64,000 nucleotides of DNA from Propionispora hippei DSM 15287 (GTDB taxonomy: Bacteria > Bacillota > Negativicutes > Propionisporales > Propionisporaceae), in contig NZ_FQZD01000010.1 in assembly GCF_900141835.1 (NCBI RefSeq), forward strand, positions 62,001-126,000. The letters are read 5' to 3'. Numbering within the stretch: the stretch's first letter is position 1; each line of letters begins with the position of its first letter. Under the pieces are notes generated by a model. That model worked only from the letters and a program-made list of their open reading frames with translations. It did no database searches and was not told the origin of the DNA. A program made the position numbers and the translations under genes. Shown here piece after piece: positions 10,087-18,128 of this stretch.

Positions 10087-10122
10087 AAAAATTGCCGCTC
10101 CAGCAGGAGCGGCAATTTTTTG
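10087..10122. terminator. Bidirectional terminator between rubredoxin and the DUF3231-like gene
   Basis: AAAAATTGCCGCTC / GAGCGGCAATTTTT with a short loop. A and T runs on both sides serve the two convergent genes. Confidence 0.9.
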
Positions 10123-10123
10123 T

Positions 10124-10663
10124 TTAATGCGTGATCTTGGACAGGTGGGGCAGCCAACCGCGGTCCAGGGCCAGCTGCAGCAGCCGGTAATCCCAGTCCA
10201 GACCGGCATCCAGTTTCTCGCGGTAGAGGAGGGCCACTTCAAGCTGGTACGACTGGTGCAAGGCCCCCAACAGTGCTGCTTGCGACGCTTTGGCGAGGGA
10301 CGCCAGATAGAGGGCGATTTCCCGGTCAGTGGCTCTTGCGTCATGGGGGATGTCCAGCGGCGATTTGTGAAGCGTCCGTTTTTTAAAGCTTAATGTGGGG
10401 AGGGAGGCACCGTTTTCCTCCAGCAGCTCCTCCGACTGTTCGATTAAGTTTTCCGTGTCATACTCAAGAGCTTCTTTTATCAGCGCCTTTAACTCGGAAT
10501 CCTGGGCGTGATTATACATGATTTCCAGTATGGAGATGTTGAGCCGGCCCTGGGCGACGACCCCGTACAGGCTGGCAGCTTCTAAATAGTTGAGCGGCTC
10601 CTTGTCAAAGAACATGTTGACGAGATTGCGGGTTTCTGCGTTGACTTTATCGAGCAATGACAT
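10124..10663 (-). CDS. DUF3231-like helical protein
   Basis: 179 residues, all predicted helical, with no membrane segment or signal. The pattern FFDKEPLNYLEAASLYGVVAQGR and later YLASLAKASQAALLGALHQSY resembles the DUF3231/CotF-like group, ferritin-like bundles found in spore formers. The family call is by recollection of pattern, and no metal-binding residues are obvious. Its ATG is preceded by GGGAGGTC. It is transcribed toward rubredoxin and shares its terminator. Confidence 0.55.
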   Translation of the reverse strand: MSLLDKVNAETRNLVNMFFDKEPLNYLEAASLYGVVAQGRLNISILEIMYNHAQDSELKALIKEALEYDTENLIEQSEELLEENGASLPTLSFKKRTLHKSPLDIPHDARATDREIALYLASLAKASQAALLGALHQSYQLEVALLYREKLDAGLDWDYRLLQLALDRGWLPHLSKITH

Positions 10664-10833
10664 ATTCAGACCTCCCAGATAAATTTTGCCCGGCCACGGG
10701 GCGATTGCATAATGGGCTGTAATGCGGCTTTACTTATAGCATGAACCAATCGGATATTTTCATGCATGAAAGAGGATTTAAAAATCAATATGGCGAAAAT
10801 TTTTATTAAATAAGTGAAACGGAGTGGAAAGAC

Positions 10834-11355
10834 ATGCAGTATGATTTACTGGAAACAGCCTGGGGCTGGATGGCGGCGGTCTGGTCGGCAAAAGGCCTGT
10901 ATGAGCTGAGTTTTCCTAAGCCGGACCAGGAAGCGGCTATTATGTCGATAGATAACTGCAAAGGAGAACGGGGGGAGGAACCGCATCCCTATACCGGCCA
11001 GTTGCTGCAGGAGTTGAAGCTTTACTGGCAGGGCTTTCCCGTGGAATTTACCGTACCTGTTGACTGGAGCGGTTATACGCCGTTTCAGAAGGCTATTTTG
11101 TCGTATACGGCCACCATTCCCTATGGACAAACCCGTACCTACCGGCAGGCTGCTGAGGCGGCCGGTTCGCCTAAGGCTGTCCGGGCCGCCGGCGGCGCCC
11201 TGCATATCAACCGAACGCCTATTGTGGTTCCCTGCCACCGGGTTATCGGCAGCCATGGCGGGCTAACCGGCTTTGGCGGCGGTTTGGAACTAAAACAGGC
11301 GCTGCTTTTGCTGGAGTCGCCGGAAGAGACGCCTCTCTTCCCTGGGGGAAAATAA
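10834..11355 (+). CDS. ogt: Methylated-DNA--protein-cysteine methyltransferase
   Basis: Suicide enzyme that removes alkyl groups from O6-alkylguanine. The 173 residues include the active-site block IVVPCHRVIG with the acceptor cysteine, the helix-turn-helix (TRTYRQAAEAAGSPKAVRAAGGALHIN) and the GGLTGFGGGLELKQALL tail. The N-terminal domain is short and lacks an Ada module. A GGAG ribosome site lies upstream of ATG 10834. Confidence 0.94.
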   Translation: MQYDLLETAWGWMAAVWSAKGLYELSFPKPDQEAAIMSIDNCKGERGEEPHPYTGQLLQELKLYWQGFPVEFTVPVDWSGYTPFQKAILSYTATIPYGQTRTYRQAAEAAGSPKAVRAAGGALHINRTPIVVPCHRVIGSHGGLTGFGGGLELKQALLLLESPEETPLFPGGK

Positions 11356-11476
11356 GCTGGTTTTCAGCCAGTCGGCAGGATATAATAAATAGAGTTGATA
11401 AACTACTGCGGTTACGAAGAAAATGAAGGAGCTGCAGTGGTTTTGCAGTTTACTCGGTTTCCGGTGGGAGGATGTC

Positions 11477-11860
11477 ATGAGCGGTTTTTTGCTGCGGACA
11501 GTTATGAACGCATTGCTAATTTACCTTATGCTGAGCCATCTGGCCGGTATTTTTGTCGATACTCTCGGCGGGATGCTGCTGGCGGCCTTGGTATTGGGGA
11601 TGGCTAATGGCTTGCTGAGAACCTTGTTGTTTCCAACCGGGCCGGTTTGGCACTGGCAAAAGCTGCTGCCGGCTACTTTCTGTTTAAATCTGGCCGGCCT
11701 GGGCTTAGTTGTCTATATTTTGCCCGGCTTTGAAATTTCCAGCTTGCCGCTGGTAGGGCTGGGGATTTTTATTCAGTCTTTATGCAGTTCGCTGCTGTCC
11801 AAAACCATTCGGGATAAAAAGCTGCAAGCCGAACGGGTGGAGCCGGCGAGGAAAGGATGA
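11477..11860 (+). CDS. Phage holin family 4 / YvlD-like small membrane protein
   Basis: 127 residues with about four hydrophobic helices (LLRTVMNALLIYLML, LGGMLLAALVLGMANGLLRTLL, ATFCLNLAGLGLVVYILPGFEI, LVGLGIFIQSLCSSLL). The NGLLRTLLFP and LPGFEI motifs fit the YvlD/holin-4 family of unknown function. ATG 11477 follows GGGAGGA; an upstream ATG at 11423 lacks a good ribosome site. The last codons overlap the next gene by 4 bp, so the two are probably cotranscribed. Confidence 0.75.
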   Translation: MSGFLLRTVMNALLIYLMLSHLAGIFVDTLGGMLLAALVLGMANGLLRTLLFPTGPVWHWQKLLPATFCLNLAGLGLVVYILPGFEISSLPLVGLGIFIQSLCSSLLSKTIRDKKLQAERVEPARKG

Positions 11861-12669
11861 TCATGATGAAAATTAAATTAGTCGCTTTGGATCTGGACGA
11901 TACGCTGCTGGACTCGAAGCGGATCATTTCACCGCGGACCAGACGGGCTATACAGGATGCCGTGGCACAAGGGGTCATGGTGACAGTGGCTACCGGCCGG
12001 ATGCATATTTCGGCCCTGCCGTATGCTCAGCAGTTGGGGCTGGATGTGCCGATTATTACTTATAACGGCGCGCTGATCAAGTCCAGTCTGTCCGGGGAGG
12101 TGCTGTCCAGCCGGCCGGTGCCGCGGCCGGTGATGGATGAGGTGCTGGCGCTGTTTCGCGCCAATGGCTGGTATCTTCAACTGCATATTGGCGATTCGCT
12201 GTATGTGAAGGAAAGCAATGAGCGGGTCCGCTTCTATGAGGAGACGGCCGGCGTCAAGGCCGAGGTGGTAGGCGACAAGCTGTATTCGGTGCCGGGGGAA
12301 GCCAGCAAAATGCTGACTATTGCCGAGCCGGAGACTATTCAGGCAATCCGGCGGCAACTGCTGCAGGCCGGTTTTGGCGAACGGCTGAGTATGGCCATAT
12401 CCAAACCGCAATATCTGGAAATGACCTGCCTGGGCGTAAACAAGGGCTGGGCGCTGGATTTTCTGGCTAACAAGCTGCAAATCGGGCGGGATGCGGTCAT
12501 GGCTGTCGGCGACTCGCAGAACGATCTGGACATGATTGAGTATGCCGGGCTGGGTGTAGCCATGGGCAATGCTTCCGATACAGTGAAAGCGGCAGCGCAG
12601 GCGGTCACGCGGGGTCATGACGAGGACGGCGTGGCCGAGGCAATTGAAAAATATGTCCTGGGCCGCTAG
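11857..12669 (+). CDS. Cof-type HAD-superfamily phosphatase
   Basis: Haloacid-dehalogenase-like hydrolase of 270 residues, class IIB (Cof/YidA type), probably a sugar-phosphate or flavin phosphatase. Motif I is ALDLDDTLLDS, motif II TYNGA, motif III a lysine in GVNKGWAL, and motif IV VGDSQNDLDMIEYAG. Start codons at 11857, 11863 and 11866 are all in frame; the GAGGAAAGG at 11848-11856 favours 11863 or 11866. The substrate cannot be read from sequence. Confidence 0.88.
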   Translation: MIMMKIKLVALDLDDTLLDSKRIISPRTRRAIQDAVAQGVMVTVATGRMHISALPYAQQLGLDVPIITYNGALIKSSLSGEVLSSRPVPRPVMDEVLALFRANGWYLQLHIGDSLYVKESNERVRFYEETAGVKAEVVGDKLYSVPGEASKMLTIAEPETIQAIRRQLLQAGFGERLSMAISKPQYLEMTCLGVNKGWALDFLANKLQIGRDAVMAVGDSQNDLDMIEYAGLGVAMGNASDTVKAAAQAVTRGHDEDGVAEAIEKYVLGR

Positions 12670-12681
12670 ACGCCCTAACAA

Positions 12682-12729
12682 TAGCTGGTACGGACCGGAA
12701 GCAAGCCGGGCAAGTACCGGCTATTTTCT
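12682..12729 (+). terminator. Terminator after the HAD phosphatase gene
   Basis: Stem TAGCTGGTAC / GTACCGGCTA (one G-T pair) followed by TTTTCTTT. Confidence 0.65.
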
Positions 12730-12800
12730 TTGGGGCTTTTTCCGGAGCGATGGCGTTTTTTTGCATTTTTAGATACTTTGCCCTATAATTGTAGATAGCT

Positions 12801-12906
12801 TTAGGAACCACCGCTTTATTTACACTGTACATCCTGGTGAAGCTTTCCCCGCCCGGGGAAAATCTCCCGTCAGACCGGCAAGGTTATTGCATCAGCGGTT
12901 CCTTAA
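12801..12906 (-). repeat. Family-1 hairpin repeat, internally deleted copy, reversed
   Basis: Begins TTAGGAACCACCGCTTTATT and ends CATCAGCGGTTCCTTAA, inverted repeats of each other. The interior ATCCTGGTGAAGCTTTCCCC aligns with the reversed ATCCTGGCGGATCTTTTTCC of full copies, and the central part is missing. It fills most of the gap between the HAD and PHP genes. Confidence 0.65.
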
Positions 12907-13044
12907 TGTATTGGCAGGCTACGACAGACCCTGTCCTGCAGGATCTGTCTGCGATAAAAAAAGCCGCCGGTTTTCCGGAGGCTAGGTACTCTAATTTTAA
13001 ATTCAGTCAGAGTGCCGGGAAGTGTTTTAAAGGAGGAGAAGCTT

Positions 13045-13779
13045 ATGTGTCTTGTTGCAGATTTGCATATTCATACCGTAGCCAGCGGTCATGCCTACAG
13101 CACGGTGCTGGAAAACGCCAAGGCGGCGGCCGACAGGGGACTGGCGCTGATCGGTATTACCGACCACGGGCCCAATATGCCGGGCGGACCGCATGAATAC
13201 CATTTTGCCAATCTTGTTGCCCTGCCGGAAGTTTTGTACGGCGTACGGGTATTAAGGGGTATTGAAGCCAATATCATCGACCAGAACGGCAGTCTGGACC
13301 TGCCGGATGAACGCTTATCCAAACTGGATGTCGTTATGGCCGGTTTCCACAGTGAAAGCTTTACGGCCGGTACGGTGGAGGAAAATACGGCTATGTTGAT
13401 TAATACCATCAAAAATCCCTGGGTGGATGTCATCGTACATCCCGGCAATCCGGCGTTGCAAATTGATGCCGAAGCCGTAGTTAAGGCCGCCGTGGCGTAT
13501 GATGTCGCCCTGGAGGTCAATAACAGTTCGCTGGTGCGTTCCCGCAAGGGAAGCCGCCCCTACTGCGGCAGGATCATCCAGTTGGCCAGGCAGTACGGCG
13601 CTAAAATGATTGTCGGCACCGACAGCCATTTTGCCCTGCATATCGGTGATTTTAGCGAGGCGCTCCAGCTCTTGGCTGAAAACGATGTGGCGCCTGACGC
13701 CATGTTAAATTCGTCGGTTGAAAAGCTCCTTGCCCATCTCAACCGGCGCACTAACCGCCTGAATCCGGTGACCTTTTAG
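13045..13779 (+). CDS. PHP-domain phosphatase (YcdX-like)
   Basis: 244-residue PHP hydrolase. The metal ligands are visible in DLHIHT near the start, TDHGPNMPG, EANI, GFHSE, VHPGNP, and TDSHFALHIGDF at the end, giving the trinuclear site of YcdX/HisN-type phosphatases. ATG 13045 follows AAAGGAGGAG, an ideal ribosome site; an earlier in-frame start lies in a hairpin-rich leader. It precedes rapZ by 48 bp on the same strand and is probably cotranscribed with it. Histidinol-phosphatase is a less likely alternative because no his genes are nearby. Confidence 0.85.
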   Translation: MCLVADLHIHTVASGHAYSTVLENAKAAADRGLALIGITDHGPNMPGGPHEYHFANLVALPEVLYGVRVLRGIEANIIDQNGSLDLPDERLSKLDVVMAGFHSESFTAGTVEENTAMLINTIKNPWVDVIVHPGNPALQIDAEAVVKAAVAYDVALEVNNSSLVRSRKGSRPYCGRIIQLARQYGAKMIVGTDSHFALHIGDFSEALQLLAENDVAPDAMLNSSVEKLLAHLNRRTNRLNPVTF

Positions 13780-13827
13780 GGAGAATACCGGGCGGTACGA
13801 GTCATTAGGTTTGAAAGAGGTGATAGC

Positions 13828-14745
13828 ATGCAAGATGTCCGTTTAGTCATTATTACAGGCATGTCCGGGGCGGGTAAGACACAGGTCGTCCGCACCATGG
13901 AAGATATCGGCTATTTTTGTGTGGATAATCTGCCGCCGGCGCTCATCCCCAAGTTTGCCGAACTGTGCACTCAGTCGGCGGGCCAGGTCAATAAAGTGGC
14001 GCTGGTCGTGGATATCCGGGGCCGTGAATTTTTCGGCACCCTGATTCAGGTGCTGGAGGAAATGGAGACCCAGGGCTACGTATATGAAATTTTATTTTTA
14101 GAGGCTTCCGATGAAACCCTGATCCGCCGCTATAAGGAAAGCCGGCGGCGGCACCCCATGGCGCCGCACGGCCGCATCAGCGCCGGCATTGCCAGTGAGC
14201 GGGAGAAGGTGGAATCGGTGCGGGGCCGGGCCAATCATATTATCGACACTTCGGTGACGACGACGGCTGAACTGCGCGATAAGGTGATTTCACTGTTTGC
14301 CTGCGAGTGTGCTCAGGAACGGATGTCGATCACCGTAGTGTCCTTCGGTTTTAAGCATGGAATGCCGCTGGATGCCGATATGATGTTTGACGTGCGGTTT
14401 CTTCCCAATCCATTTTATGTGGAATCGCTGCGCAAGAAGAGCGGCACAGTGGAAATGGTGGGCGAATATATCTGGAAATGGCCGATTACACAGCAGTTTA
14501 TGGAAAAGCTGTCCGCTTTGCTGGAGTTTCTGGTGCCTAACTATATCCAGGAGGGAAAAAACAATCTGGTGATTGCCATTGGCTGTACCGGCGGGATGCA
14601 CCGCTCGGTATTTGTGGCCCACAAGATTTATGAAGGCCTTCGGAGCAAGGGGTATAAGGTGAATATCGAGCATCGCGATGTGCAGAAGAACGAGGTGGAG
14701 GAGCATAATGAGTCATATGCCGGGCCACCTGATAAAGATGGCTGA
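13828..14745 (+). CDS. rapZ: RNase adapter / nucleotide-binding protein RapZ
   Basis: 305-residue P-loop protein (ITGMSGAGKTQVVRTMEDIGYFCVDNLPP). In enteric bacteria RapZ guides RNase E to a small RNA; in Firmicutes the role (YvcJ) is linked to nucleotide binding and competence. The C-terminal domain has the family's IAIGCTGGMHRSVFVAHKI, a phosphate-binding loop. First gene of the conserved rapZ-yvcK-whiA cluster. Confidence 0.96.
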   Translation: MQDVRLVIITGMSGAGKTQVVRTMEDIGYFCVDNLPPALIPKFAELCTQSAGQVNKVALVVDIRGREFFGTLIQVLEEMETQGYVYEILFLEASDETLIRRYKESRRRHPMAPHGRISAGIASEREKVESVRGRANHIIDTSVTTTAELRDKVISLFACECAQERMSITVVSFGFKHGMPLDADMMFDVRFLPNPFYVESLRKKSGTVEMVGEYIWKWPITQQFMEKLSALLEFLVPNYIQEGKNNLVIAIGCTGGMHRSVFVAHKIYEGLRSKGYKVNIEHRDVQKNEVEEHNESYAGPPDKDG

Positions 14746-14779
14746 AGTATGCGATTAAAAGCAGAGGTGTAATGCAATT

Positions 14780-16144
14780 ATGCATTTTTTGAAGTGGTTG
14801 TACCCCGGTATGAAATTGAAACGCTGGCTGCTGCTGTTCTCCCTGGGCGTTATTGCGGCGAGCATCGGTTTGGCCATTGTGTTTAACTATAAATATGTGG
14901 GTACGGTGGAAGAAGCCATTTTCCGGATGGTGTACCTGACGACAGGAAAATATTACTATGCCGTGACCACGATCGCCGGCATAGCGATTATTGCGCTGGG
15001 TCTGACGATTATGACTTTGGCCACGCGTCAGATTATTCACTCGGTCATCAGTGTGCTCATTCCCGACGGCCCTGACCGGCTGGTGGAAATTATCTTTCAG
15101 AAACGCAAGCTGAACAAGGGTCCGACCATTACGGTCATCGGCGGCGGCACAGGATTATCGGTACTGCTGCGCGGTATTAAAAGCGTGACCAGCAACATTA
15201 CGGCTATTGTGACTGTCGCCGACGACGGCGGCTCTTCGGGGCGGCTGCGGGAGGATTTGGGGATGATTCCGCCGGGCGATTTGCGCAACTGCCTGGTAGC
15301 GCTGGCCGATACCGAACCGCTGATGGAAAAACTGTTCCAGCACCGTTTTGGCGGCGATGGCAGCCTGGCCGGACACAGTTTTGGCAATTTGTTTATCGCT
15401 GCGATGACCGAAGTACTGGGCGATGTGGAACAGGCCTTAAAGGAGTCGAGCAAGGTTCTGGCGGTGCGCGGCAAGGTGCTGCCCGCCTCGGTGCAGACCG
15501 TCCGTTTAAAAGCTGAGATGGAGGACGGCAGCATTGTGGAGGGCGAATCGCAGATTCCGCTGGCCGGCAAGAAGATCAGGCGGATATTTATCAATCCGGA
15601 GGATGCCGAACCGGTGGAGGGGGCGCTGGAGGCGCTGCGCGAGGCCGACGCCGTGCTGTTGGGGCCCGGCAGCCTCTATACCAGCGTACTGCCCAATCTC
15701 TTGGTTCATGGGATCGCCGAGGCGCTGCGTAAGACGCCGGCGGTCAAAATATATATCTGCAATGTCATGACGCAGCCGGGGGAAACCGACGGGTATTCAG
15801 CGGCCGATCATGTGCGGGCGCTGCTCGATCATGTCGGGCCCGGCGTTATTGACTATGTGGTGGTCAATTCCCAGGAGGTGGCGCCGGCCCTGCGGGAAGT
15901 TTATGCCAGCCAGGGAGCCTTTCCGGTGGTAGTCGACGCCGAGGCGATCGAAGCGATGGGGATTAAGGTGCTGAAAGCCAATATAATCAGTGAAACCAAT
16001 TTGGTGCGCCATGACCCGCTGAAACTGTCGCGGGCGATTATTTCCATGGTGTATAAGCTGACCGTCAATTCGGAGCGGATGCGGCTCTTAGATTACTATC
16101 TGATCGGGGAAAATATCAAGGAGTTAAAAGATTTGGATGATTAG
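14780..16144 (+). CDS. yvcK: YvcK/CofD-like gluconeogenesis factor with N-terminal membrane segments
   Basis: 454 residues. The C-terminal 330 residues are the CofD-like fold of YvcK (TITVIGGGTGLSVLLRGIK, VADDGGSSGRLRED, GPGSLYTSVLPNLLV), a UDP-sugar-binding protein needed for growth on gluconeogenic carbon and for normal cell shape. About 90 extra N-terminal residues carry two hydrophobic helices (LLLFSLGVIAASIGLAIVF, AVTTIAGIAIIALGLTI), so this form is probably membrane attached, as in many Negativicutes and Clostridia. It sits between rapZ and whiA. Confidence 0.95.
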   Translation: MHFLKWLYPGMKLKRWLLLFSLGVIAASIGLAIVFNYKYVGTVEEAIFRMVYLTTGKYYYAVTTIAGIAIIALGLTIMTLATRQIIHSVISVLIPDGPDRLVEIIFQKRKLNKGPTITVIGGGTGLSVLLRGIKSVTSNITAIVTVADDGGSSGRLREDLGMIPPGDLRNCLVALADTEPLMEKLFQHRFGGDGSLAGHSFGNLFIAAMTEVLGDVEQALKESSKVLAVRGKVLPASVQTVRLKAEMEDGSIVEGESQIPLAGKKIRRIFINPEDAEPVEGALEALREADAVLLGPGSLYTSVLPNLLVHGIAEALRKTPAVKIYICNVMTQPGETDGYSAADHVRALLDHVGPGVIDYVVVNSQEVAPALREVYASQGAFPVVVDAEAIEAMGIKVLKANIISETNLVRHDPLKLSRAIISMVYKLTVNSERMRLLDYYLIGENIKELKDLDD

Positions 16145-16160
16145 GCAGGTGTGACGGTAG

Positions 16161-17120
16161 GTGTCTTCTTTTTCTAGTGAAGTAAAAAACGAGCTGGCCC
16201 GGATCGCCGGCGAGGAAAACTGCTGCCACATTGCCGAGCTGGCTTCCCTGATGCGAATGGGCGGCACCATGCTGATCGGCGGCAACAGCAATCTGGGCAT
16301 TACCTTTACGACCGAAAATGCGGCGGTGGCGCGCAAGGTGCTGACCTTGATCAAAAGCGGCTTTAAAGTTAAGACCGAGGTGACGGTTACCCGCGGCCGA
16401 CGATTGAAAAAAAATAATTCCTATCTGCTTAAGGTAGTTCCGTCGCCGGTTGTGACCGAGCTCTTGGCGGCGCTGGGCATTATGCGCGGCGACAATCTCA
16501 ATGTGGGCCGCGACATCGGCCTGCTGCGTAAATCCTGCTGCCGCCGGGCTTATCTGCGCGGCGCTTTTTTAGGCGGCGGCTCGGTGAACAAGCCGGAGGG
16601 CGATTACCATCTGGAACTGGTTACGGGCAATCTGGATTTCGCCAAAACGCTGGTCCGGCTGATGAAGAATTTTCATCTGCCCGTGCGCCTGACCGAACGG
16701 AAGAACGATCATATTGTCTACTTGAAGGACGGCGACGCTATCACTTCGCTGCTGCGAATTGTCGGTGCCCACAACGCTCTGCTGGACTTTGAAAATGTCC
16801 GGGTGGTAAAAGACATGCGCAACCAGGTAAACCGGCTGGTCAACTGTGAAACGGCCAATTTGCAAAAAACCGTCAATGCCGCCGTCCGGCAGGTGGAAAA
16901 TATCAGGCGCATTGACCAGGCTGTCGGTCTGGCCAAACTGCCCAGAGGCTTACGCGAAATGGCCGAAGTCCGCCTGGAGCATCCTGACGCTACCCTGCAG
17001 GAGCTGGTGGCGATTATGGGCGGTCAGGTAGGCAAATCGGGCATTAATCACCGGCTTCGAAAGCTGGAAGAGATTGCTAGGGAGTGTTCGGATACTAACG
17101 GAATGGTTCATGACGAGTGA
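16161..17120 (+). CDS. whiA: DNA-binding protein WhiA
   Basis: 319 residues with a LAGLIDADG-derived N-terminal fold (RRAYLRGAFLGGGSVNKPEGDYHLEL) and a C-terminal helix-turn-helix (LRLEHPDATLQELVAIM, KSGINHRLRKLEEIA). WhiA is linked to chromosome segregation and division in Firmicutes. The start is GTG 16161. The last 13 codons, from about 17079, lie within the terminal inverted repeat of a 164 bp element, so the normal C-terminus after KLEEIA has been replaced by repeat-encoded residues. Confidence 0.94.
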   Translation: MSSFSSEVKNELARIAGEENCCHIAELASLMRMGGTMLIGGNSNLGITFTTENAAVARKVLTLIKSGFKVKTEVTVTRGRRLKKNNSYLLKVVPSPVVTELLAALGIMRGDNLNVGRDIGLLRKSCCRRAYLRGAFLGGGSVNKPEGDYHLELVTGNLDFAKTLVRLMKNFHLPVRLTERKNDHIVYLKDGDAITSLLRIVGAHNALLDFENVRVVKDMRNQVNRLVNCETANLQKTVNAAVRQVENIRRIDQAVGLAKLPRGLREMAEVRLEHPDATLQELVAIMGGQVGKSGINHRLRKLEEIARECSDTNGMVHDE

Positions 17121-17242
17121 TTTTTGTACCAGACGAGGCGAAATTTTGCAGAAATAGTGGTTCCTATTTCAAAGAATTTTAACGAAGTATGGTGCGAAAA
17201 GCACCGCCAGGGGGTGTTTCGGATAGTGTCCAGACACTCCCT
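17079..17242. repeat. MITE-like element overlapping the whiA 3' end
   Basis: The ends AGGGAGTGTTCGGATACTA and, reversed, AGGGAGTGTCTGGACACTA are terminal inverted repeats. The interior (GCAGAAATAGTGGTTCCTATTTCAAAG) matches the centre of family-1 elements (GCAGGAATAGCGG..CCTATTTCAAGG), so it shares a core but carries different ends. It supplies the last codons and the stop of whiA. No clear target-site duplication is seen. Confidence 0.7.
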
Positions 17243-17267
17243 GGAGAGTTGGAAACTGGAGGAAATC

Positions 17268-18029
17268 ATGAAACGCACGAATAAACTGGCTATATGGGCG
17301 GCGGCGCTAGTAGTGGCAGGCCTTGTCTGGCTGCTCTATCCTGCCCAGGGGACGCTGATTCTGGAATATCATAAAATCTGTGAGGACACTTCGCCCTATG
17401 CGGTAGCGCCGGTTGAATTTGATAAGCAGCTTCAATACCTGGCCGATGAAGGTTATACGACCATATCGATGAAAGAATTTGCCGCCGCTGCAGCCGGCCA
17501 GGGAGTTTTGCCGGCTAAACCGGTGGTTATTACCTTTGACGACGGTTATGACAATAACTATACCGAGGCGTTGCCCTTGCTGGAGCGCCACGGGATGAAA
17601 GGCACTGTCTTTGTCGTCAGCGGCTATGTGGAACAGTATACGGGTTATCTGTCGTGGCCGCAAATTCTGGAGATGCAGCGGCGTGGGATAGAGATTGGCT
17701 CTCATACTGCCAACCATGTGCAACTGGATACGCTGAGTCCGGATGAGCAGCGTAAGGAGATCACCGAGTCTAAGGCGGTGTTGGAGCAGCATATCGGTCG
17801 ACCGGTGGAGTTTCTCGCCTATCCCTTTGGCGGCTATACGGCAGAAACGGAAAAGCTGTTGAAAGAGGCCGGTTATATCGGCGCCTGTACGGGAGAAGCC
17901 GGTCTGAACCGGGGCGGGGACAAGCCCTATGCGCTCAAGCGGGTATACATTCCCAATTCCCGGTGGGGTCTGTGGGAATTCAAACTGCGGCTCTGGCGGG
18001 CAATAGTATTTACAAAACTGGGACTATAA
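17268..18029 (+). CDS. Polysaccharide deacetylase family protein, membrane-anchored
   Basis: 253 residues with an N-terminal membrane helix or uncleaved signal (LAIWAAALVVAGLVWLLYPA), then a NodB-type domain: VVITFDDGYDNNYTEALPLL with metal-binding Asp pair, GIEIGSHTANHVQL with the His-x3-His, and LAYPFGGYTAETEKLL. This resembles IcaB/PgaB-like or peptidoglycan-type deacetylases acting outside the membrane on N-acetylated glycans; the substrate is unknown. ATG 17268 follows GGAGGA. A longer frame from 17124 is repeat-derived. Confidence 0.88.
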   Translation: MKRTNKLAIWAAALVVAGLVWLLYPAQGTLILEYHKICEDTSPYAVAPVEFDKQLQYLADEGYTTISMKEFAAAAAGQGVLPAKPVVITFDDGYDNNYTEALPLLERHGMKGTVFVVSGYVEQYTGYLSWPQILEMQRRGIEIGSHTANHVQLDTLSPDEQRKEITESKAVLEQHIGRPVEFLAYPFGGYTAETEKLLKEAGYIGACTGEAGLNRGGDKPYALKRVYIPNSRWGLWEFKLRLWRAIVFTKLGL

Positions 18030-18044
18030 AATATAGAAATTCTG

Positions 18045-18073
18045 ATGCTTTGACTAAGTCAAAGCATTTTTTA
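18045..18073 (+). terminator. Terminator after the deacetylase gene
   Basis: Perfect 10 bp stem ATGCTTTGAC / GTCAAAGCAT with a TAA loop, followed by TTTTTTATT. Confidence 0.92.
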
Positions 18074-18128
18074 TTGGAAAAAAATAAATACTAACAGAGA
18101 AGTAAATCGTAACAATAAGAGGTGCGTC

